From the NCBI GenBank assembly GCA_026120185.1, contig JANUWF010000008.1, forward strand, positions 2,604,001-2,668,000: DNA of 64,000 bases, in the 5' to 3' direction. The DNA is from Voacanga thouarsii (taxonomy: Eukaryota; Streptophyta; Magnoliopsida; Gentianales; Apocynaceae). A model generated the notes under the pieces. The model did not search any database, was not told where the DNA came from, and saw only the letters and a list, made by a program, of their open reading frames with translations. Positions 58,027 to 64,000 of this stretch are shown here, in pieces (within the stretch, counting starts at the first letter, position 1; each line of letters starts with the position of its first letter). Both the position numbers and the translations under genes were made by a program.

Positions 58027-58617
58027 CTATATTGCCTTGACCTTTTCTTCATCAAGTTCAATACCTTTTGAATTTATAACATAACCAAGAAAAGTTATCT
58101 TTTCCAAACAAAAGGAACATTTATCAAAGTTCGCATATAACCTTTCTCTTCTAAGAGCAATAAGCACACACTTAAGATGATGCAAATGATCTTCATAAGT
58201 TTTGATATAAATCAAAATATCATCAAAATACACCACAATAAAATTTTCAATAATTTCTCGCAACACATAATGCATCAACCTCGTGAAAGTACTAGGTGCA
58301 TTTGATAACCCAAATGGCATCACAAGCCACTCATATAAACCTTATTTGGTCTTAAATGCAGTTTTCCATTCATCACCTTCCTTAATCCAAATCTAATGAT
58401 ATCCAGATTTCAAATCAATTTTTGAAAATACATATGATCCATGCAATTCGTCCAATAAATCATCAAGTTTAGGGATAGGGTAACGATATTTTACCATTAT
58501 GTTGTTAATGGCCATGCAATCAACACACATCCTCCATGATCCGTCTTTCTTAGGCACCAACAACACTGGAACTACACTTGGACTCAAACTCTCTCGAACA
58601 TAGCCTTTCTTGAGCAA
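58027..58617 (-). pseudogene. Gypsy reverse transcriptase
   Basis: Minus-strand frames 58617-58393 and 58323-58027 give the polymerase core: [39 protein letters not shown], then (after a stop at about 58345) [20 protein letters not shown] and [18 protein letters not shown] with the catalytic YFDD (58219-58230), and [15 protein letters not shown]. Both Asp residues of the active site are kept. Stops between and after the blocks disable it. Confidence 0.92.
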
Positions 58618-58674
58618 CTCCTCAACTTGCTTTTATAGTTCCTTAGCTTCTTCAGGGTTGCATCTATAAGCTGG

Positions 58675-59640
58675 TCAGTTTGGAATGATAGCCCCTGGGA
58701 TGAAATCAATCTGATGCTCTATTTCGCAGACGGGTGACAATCCTTTTGGCATTTCTTTTGGAAATACATCTTGGAATTCTTCAACAAGACCTGCAATTTC
58801 ATAAGGTAACGAAAGAGTAGTTTCATTAGTAGTTACATAAATGCCTTTACAAGGTAATGAATTTCTTTCCCTCCTTATACACAGTGTAGGTGTTTTTCTT
58901 CCCATCATGCTTTGCTTCCCTATCATATTGCCATGGTCTCCCAAAAAATAGGTGGCCTGCCGGCATTGGAACAACATCGCACAAGATCTCATCCTTATAT
59001 TTTCCCATGTCAATTGCAATTAAGGCTTATTTATTAACCTTCAATTCTCCACTTTCATTTAGCCATTGCAACTTGTAGGGTTGTGGATGCTTCCTTGTTT
59101 CCAAGCCTATCACTTCCACTGCACTAGCACTTATAACATTGGTGTAACTCTCAGTATCAAATGATTATACTACAAGGTACTTGGTTGATCAAACATCTTG
59201 TATAAAAGATATTCTCCCTTTGTTGATGATACTCATCTTCCTTCACTTAGGTGCTCAACGATCTCCTAGCTACACCAAGTAACGCACACACTTGCCCAAC
59301 TTCTTCACCTTCTTCACTCAAGATTTCTTCCTATTTTTAAATTTCTTCCAATTTCTCATATTCCTACTCCTCGAATGAAATCTCACCATAGGCATTTGTG
59401 TACATCATTCTCTTGCTTGGACATTCATGTGTCGTATGTCCATATCCCATACAGCGAAAGCATTTGATATCTCAGTTCCTCGGCTTCTCAATAGCCTTTC
59501 CTTTATCTCTATTCTCTTCTTCCCTCAGTTTATTGAATTCTCTAGGCGACGGCTTTGGGACTCCTTCCTTTTTAGGTGCTGCCTTAGGGAATTCCTTAGG
59601 AGATGGCATTAGTTGGTTTGCTCTCCTCTCAAAAGGTCGT
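58675..59640 (-). pseudogene. Gypsy Gag zinc knuckle and protease region
   Basis: A Lys/Pro-rich linker (PSPKEFPKAAPKKEGVPK) is followed by the zinc knuckle CFRCMGYGHTTHEC (59421-59463), C-X2-C-X4-H-X4-C, intact. The protease that should follow is heavily broken; I could not find a clean D(T/S)GA. The block 59019-58675 ends with EEFQDVFPKEMPKGLSP, the usual sequence just before reverse transcriptase. Confidence 0.7.
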
Positions 59641-59648
59641 TTCCTCAA

Positions 59649-60637
59649 TTATTTTTCTACCTTCATATCCATGTGCACCATTTCTTTCAAGGTTTCATAC
59701 GAATACAACTCAACTACATTGGTTATCTCCCGGTAGAATCCACTTAGAAATCTCACTTTAGTGGAGTATGGATCATCATTAATAACCGCCCTCATCATTA
59801 ATACCTCAAGTTCTTTGTGATAATCTTCAGCACTTCTATTTCCCTGTCTTAGCACTTGAAGCCTTTGATTTAGCTCGTTGTAGTAGTGGTGCGGTACATA
59901 CCTCGCCCTCATGAGATTTTTCATCAATTCCCATGTATCAACGACATTTTCTCCCATTCTCCTTCTATTAGCTAAAACCTGTTCCCACCATACCAATGCA
60001 TAATCTAAAAATCCCAGTACTGCCAACTTCACTTTATTTCTCTCACTATAATTTTGGCAATCAAATAGAAATTTTATTTTCCTTTCCCATTCAAAGTATG
60101 CCTCGAGATCACTTTTCCCTGGGAATTGTGGTACCTTCATTTTGATGTTCTTCAATTCTCGCTCTTCCTCATTGTCATTTCTCCTCCTACCTCTCATCAT
60201 ATTATCCCGATATTAATCCCCATAGTCTTCCTCCGAGTATCCTTCTTTCTACTCAAATTCTTTCTCAATATTTCTTTCAACTCCCCTCATAGGATTCTCA
60301 CTAAATCTCCCTCAGCGTCTTCCTCTACCTCCTGTCAACCCATTTCTACCTCATCTCATAGGAATTTATTGATATCCACCAACTGAATATTCATCCCATT
60401 CTTCTCCTAGTTGGGTGTTTAAGAGAGGTGTGTTATATGTTTTAGTTGCTCTCGTCCCCTCTTTTGTCCGGCAGTAGATGTTTGACCTTGTTGAACTCGG
60501 AGTTTGGTCATCTCCCTCCAAATGCCCTCCATACTCCTTTGCAATGAAACGAGGATCTCACAAAGATCTCCCAGTTCCTCTTGTGGTCTACTTGCTTCAC
60601 CAAAATTTAGCCTAGTCATTTCCTCTCCTTGAGTCAT
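59649..60637 (-). pseudogene. Gypsy Gag
   Basis: Start at 60637 (MTQGEEMTRLNFGEASRP) with a short N-terminal block, a break, then the Retrotrans_gag domain at 60200-59649: MKVPQFPGKSDLEAYFEWER, KIKFLFDCQNYSERNKVKLA, DYALVWWEQVLANRRRMG, LMRARYVPHHYYNELNQRLQ and GNRSAEDYHKELEVLM. Gag forms the particle. A low-complexity Arg/Asn-rich part lies between the two blocks and has stops. The long open domain shows the break count is modest compared with other elements in the window. Confidence 0.88.
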
Positions 60638-61324
60638 TGTTGGAGTTTAGACTGTTGTTCCTACAAAAGAGTTAAGAGAGCAAAAATAGAAATTGATTTT
60701 CTTACTCATTCCCTAGGTGTTTACACTCCACTCTCGTGTTTGCGCTCCTTGGCTTTTTTATAATAATCTTTCTCTCTTACCTTTTTCGTTTACTCCATGG
60801 CTCACTTGTTCAACCAAGTTCCTCCCCAACTTCAAAGGGTTTAGTTCAATTTTGTCTATTAACTCCTAGGATGCTTTAATACAAGGGTCATAGCTTGACA
60901 ACTTTAGTGAACATTTAGAGGTCAAGAGACAAGTAGAATACAAAGGTGTTCACAATACATAACAAGAAAAGATAATTTGGAGAATATAATAAAATGGTTA
61001 TAGGAGTAACACTATTATTCAAGCCACATTCTTTCTTTGAGACATTTCATTAAACATATGGTGTTCATAGAGTAAATGGTTATTGAGACTTTTTTATCAA
61101 ACACCTTATGTGCAAGATTTTCCTATGGAACTTTGCAAGAAATTTTCTTCCCAAAAAAGTCTAATATAATCACAACAACAAAAATTAATGTATTCCCAAG
61201 GATCTTTCTTCAACAAATCATTCTCATTCCCTTTTTTTTTTTTTTTTTATCCAAGAATCTCAAGATCAAACAACACTCTAGATTTGATAGATCTAAGCTA
61301 AGATGGAGATCTAAGCTTTTCCTT
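60638..61324 (-). other. Leader of gypsy element
   Basis: Between primer site and gag start. No gene; a poly-T run on the plus strand at 61231-61249. Confidence 0.6.
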
Positions 61325-61336
61325 GCTCTGATACCA
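61325..61336 (-). promoter_or_regulatory. Primer-binding site of gypsy element
   Basis: The minus strand TGGTATCAGAGC, a perfect match to the plant initiator-Met tRNA primer site, sits four bases inside the LTR end (..AAATCA). Confidence 0.95.
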
Positions 61337-61340
61337 AATT

Positions 61341-62479
61341 TGATTTGAGCTTGAGATAGGAAATCTTTCTAGATCTAAAAGTAGTTTTTGTTTTGAACTT
61401 TTTGTAAAGGACAAGAACTACAAGACAACAAGACAAGCAAGAAAGGCTATAAAGGACATAAAGAGATCAAACAAAGTAACAAAGAAAATACCTTTTCAAC
61501 AAACAAAGAACTCTAAAAGAACTTAGCTTTTAGAATCCCAAATTTAGTAGATTAGGTCTACTATAACAATACCTTAGAACCCTTAACTTAGCAAGAAATC
61601 AAGAACTAAAAAGATAGGGAATTGTGGGCATTCAAATAGGAAACAACAAGAACCCTAAATGACTTACAAGAAAAATCCTTGTTGATCTCTTAGTTGAATT
61701 ATCCTTTGAGTTTTTAGACGCTTACTCAATGGTAGACTAAGTTCTTAGGTTGGTCTTGGATAGAAGTTGAACAAGGAATCTTTTCATGCTTCAAGTCGTC
61801 AAGATGAATCTTCATTCATGTTAAAAAAATATGGAATTGTGTTCCCTTGTTCTTACAATACAAAGCCTATATAATGGTATTCTGTTCCTGAACTGAAATA
61901 CTTTTTAAATATTATAAAATGACCCCAAAAATAGCTGAAAAATGTTAGGGGTTCAGATCTAAAATAGTCCCGGTGCCTGGTAGGGCTGGTAGGATCGGTG
62001 CCAAGTACATTCTGGAGGAACAGTACCCTTCACAAAAATAGCTTTAAAAAAAAAAAAAAACGTCTGGGGTTCAGATCCAAAGTGGGGTTAGTGCCAGATA
62101 GGGCTGGTAGGGTCGACGCCAAGTCCATTTTGCTGGAATAGTGCTCATGTCACAAAATTGAGAGTTTGTCCAGTCCATACCCAGCACTTGGTTAAGCTCC
62201 TAGGACTGGTGCCGGGTACGCTCTTCTGGGCGTCATTTCTGTGTGAACAGCTTTCGGTTGACGTCCTTCGTACACCAGTAACATGGTCCGTTCCCGATCC
62301 TCTTCCGACAATGTCCATACACTATCCTACCTTAAATAAGCTTGTATATATGCATGAAGATTGAGTAGGAATTGTTTGAAGCGGGCTCTCGTCAACGGAC
62401 CGGGCAAGCTCGACTTTGTTTCGACTTCGTCCTCTCCCCCTTCTTAGCTTGATCCTCGTGACCGAATTGATTCCTATCA
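61341..62479 (-). repeat. 5' LTR of gypsy element (1.14 kb)
   Basis: Minus strand starts TGATAGGAATCAATTCGG (62479) and ends GCTCAAATCA (61341). It matches 55047-56169. The coding tail shared with the 3' LTR reads GPLTRARFKQFLLNLHAY in this copy. GC-rich blocks at about 61965-62010, 62085-62130 and 62175-62235. The plus-strand frame at 62158-62364 covers these blocks and is not a gene. Confidence 0.92.
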
Positions 62480-63190
62480 GAAAGAAATTAGCATCAAAAT
62501 AATATCCTATTTTTAGACTTTAAAGTCTACTACTATTGGATGACCAATCCAAACCTATACTTGGGCTCTGAGGTGTAAACCTAGTACCCAGAATAGTTTT
62601 GATACTGTACTTTAGTCATTTCAAGCATAAGGCTTAACTGAATTATTTTGGGCTTAAAGTCCATTTTCTCAGTCTTGAGGAGATTGGACTAATCTACTTA
62701 ATTTATCAGCCTAAAAATTTTGATCTCCATTAATATGTTCAATGAACACAATAAAGCCGTTACCTACAAGAAATTCAACAAATTTAAGCCATCACTGATG
62801 AGATAGCTTAGAGTTAGACATCTTAATGTAAAAAGTAACAATTGGTTTACAATCAGTACGTAATGTAAATTCCTTGTTGTTTCTTACATGTATGGAGAAT
62901 TTATTTAATACATAGATGCATGCAAGTATTTTAGCATATGTTGCACTAATTTGGTTTTTAGATAGGCCACTACAATATCCTGCTATTTTCTCATCCTTTC
63001 TAGGTGATTCTTTGAAAGGTTTCCTTTTGAGAATGCCTCCCTAATCTTCTAAACACCCATCAGCATCTATTATTATGTAAGTTGTTATAGGAACTAAATC
63101 TAGGGGTGGAAGATTTTTAAATATTTCTTTTATTTTGGAAACTAGTTTCCAATCTTGGTCATTAAATTTTCTTTAACACTTAAATCTGGT
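62480..63190 (-). pseudogene. Pararetrovirus RNase H
   Basis: Minus-strand frames read a TTYIIIDADGCLED segment (weak match to the first catalytic Asp region), RKDEKIAGYCSGLSKNQIS, NKEFTLRTDCKPIVTF with the later Asp, and FVEFLVGNGFIVFIEHINGD, then a break. The order and wording fit caulimovirid RNase H, which removes the RNA template. Several stops. It ends where the gypsy target duplication begins, and the frame continues conceptually towards ORF2 at 55031. Confidence 0.65.
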
Positions 63191-63199
63191 TTTAGCATA

Positions 63200-63929
63200 G
63201 AGTGGTCATACTAATTTGCTATAATTTGGGATATATTCTCTAAACCAATTTAATAATCCTAAGAAAGATCTTAATGATGTAATATCATTATCCTTAATTT
63301 CTTTCTCAACTATGGCTTTTGCAAAGTGTTCTTGTAATTTAATTTGTCCTTTGCCTATAACTATTCCTAAAAATTCTATTTGGGGTTTACCAATAGACAT
63401 TTCCTTTTTTGATAAAACTAACCCATTACTAATACATTCATCAAAAAATATTTTTAGATGTTTGATGTGTTCATTTCTGCTTTGACTAAAAACTCAGATA
63501 TCATCAATATAGCAGACTATAAATGGATATTTTTTTTAATATATTATCCATCTTTCTTAGAAATACATAGGGAGCATTTTTCACGCCAAAGGGCATGACT
63601 AGCCATTCATAGTATCCATTAGGCACCGTGAATATAGTCCAAGGAATACTTTCTTCATACATTGCTATTTGCCAAAAGCCTGATTTTAAATCGAATTTAG
63701 AATAAAGGAAACTACCTTTTATTATTTTAATGAGCAGATCCTTGTTAGGGATTATGTAATTGTTTGCTCTAGTGTTGTCATTTAACTTTTTGTAGTTAAA
63801 AACCGTTCTACTTTTTCCTCTTATTATTTCACTATGTATATGAGACATTGTTGCACCAATATCTATTATTGCTAACAAGGTAATAGTATGTTTGTTAGGA
63901 AATTCTATTGTACATATTGTATTTAGCAA
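63200..63929 (-). pseudogene. Pararetrovirus protease/reverse transcriptase fragment
   Basis: Frame 63929-63504 begins with a protease-like TLLAIIDIGATMS (D-x-G-A type active site) that joins directly to reverse transcriptase ([54 protein letters not shown]). The YIDD active site is encoded at 63497-63508, just past the frame end. Frame 63400-63206 carries the thumb (QIEFLGIVIGKGQIKLQEHF, SLRSFLGLLNWFREYIPNYS). The wording [13 protein letters not shown] is characteristic of caulimovirids. A deletion has removed the DNA between protease and polymerase. Stops disable it. Confidence 0.8.
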
Positions 63930-64000
63930 ATTATTTAACCTTTATTTTCCTGTAGTCAAATTTTCTAAATTTTCAATAGGCATAAGAATAGATTCTAAAC
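63930..64000 (-). other. Pararetrovirus sequence at window edge
   Basis: Upstream end of the protease region on the minus strand; a break precedes the frame at 63929. The virus continues beyond the window. Confidence 0.4.

Larger units (their letters stand above)
55047..62479 (-). mobile_element. Ty3/gypsy chromovirus-type retrotransposon, CRM-like (7.43 kb)
   Basis: Complete in structure: 5' LTR 61341-62479, primer site 61325-61336, gag, protease region, reverse transcriptase, RNase H, integrase, purine tract 56170-56182 and 3' LTR 55047-56169, all on the minus strand. LTRs start TGAT and end ATCA. The target duplication gaaag is perfect (55042-55046 and 62480-62484). It is inserted in the pararetrovirus between RNase H and ORF2. 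Coding regions have stops and frameshifts. The polyprotein frame reads past the purine tract into the LTR, as in CRM elements. Confidence 0.92.
50286..64000 (-). mobile_element. Endogenous plant pararetrovirus (Caulimoviridae, florendovirus-like), split
   Basis: Minus-strand viral sequence at 50286-55046 and 62480-64000 (runs off the window), interrupted by a gypsy element. Reading from the right edge: a protease-to-reverse-transcriptase piece, RNase H, then beyond the gypsy insertion a second ORF, an intergenic region with TATA box and Met-tRNA primer site, and the start of a new unit with an N-terminal region and movement protein. The order pol, ORF2, intergenic, movement protein means at least two partial units lie head to tail, or a circular genome integrated across this point. 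A second ORF after RNase H is a feature of florendoviruses (family knowledge). All frames carry stops; it is a fossil. Confidence 0.75.

Overview
This is a stretch of nuclear DNA from a flowering plant, most likely a eudicot. It is AT-rich and built almost entirely of nested transposable elements and one endogenous plant pararetrovirus. I found no intact host gene, rRNA gene, functional tRNA gene or CRISPR array. The plant assignment rests on element families found in plant genomes: CACTA elements with TNP2-type transposases, Athila-like and CRM-like Ty3/gypsy elements, a Ty1/copia element with an initiator-Met tRNA primer site, and a florendovirus-like caulimovirid. Two captured gene fragments (a splicing factor SPF45/DRT111-like exon and a zuotin/GlsA-like J-protein piece) also fit.

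Layout. 1-7270: TA/TG-rich DNA and CACTA-related sequence, interrupted by a 4.3 kb solo LTR (1250-5548), then the N-terminal part of a CACTA transposase. 7271-18617: a minus-strand Athila-like retroelement sitting inside that transposase gene; it carries gag and a second ORF but no pol, and is itself interrupted by a second solo LTR (10793-15053). 18618-22997: the C-terminal part of the CACTA transposase, two captured gene fragments, and the CACTA right end. 22998-31076: gag, leader, primer site and LTR of a minus-strand copia element, its LTR split by a 4.45 kb non-autonomous CACTA element (26382-30829) whose core is a ~152-bp tandem array. 31077-39268: two copies of the same Athila-like LTR family in opposite orientations, one apparently inside the other, each carrying an unrecognised ORF. 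39269 to about 40980: a plus-strand copia LTR. 41714-46035: a third 4.3 kb solo LTR, inverted. 46036-50285: a second decayed CACTA transposase. 50286-64000 (right edge): a decayed endogenous pararetrovirus on the minus strand, split by a CRM-like gypsy element (55047-62479) with both LTRs and a matching target-site duplication.

Relative order of events follows from the nesting. CACTA-1 abuts the copia gag; the Athila-like element entered CACTA-1; solo LTR B entered the Athila-like element. CACTA-3 and an Athila-like LTR entered the copia LTR. A plus-strand copia LTR entered the Athila-like LTR. The gypsy element entered the pararetrovirus. Every coding region shows stops or frameshifts, so the genes no longer work as units; what remains readable is the domain order and the insertion boundaries.

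Most unusual points: the ~152-bp array with an alternating two-unit (about 304 bp) pattern inside a CACTA element; capture of two unrelated gene fragments by CACTA-1; an unrecognised ORF in two retroelement copies that share an in-frame stop; a GC-rich module shared by LTRs of two different gypsy lineages; and a tRNA-like box A/box B relic kept in all three solo LTRs. All similarity statements come from reading by eye; no database search was run.
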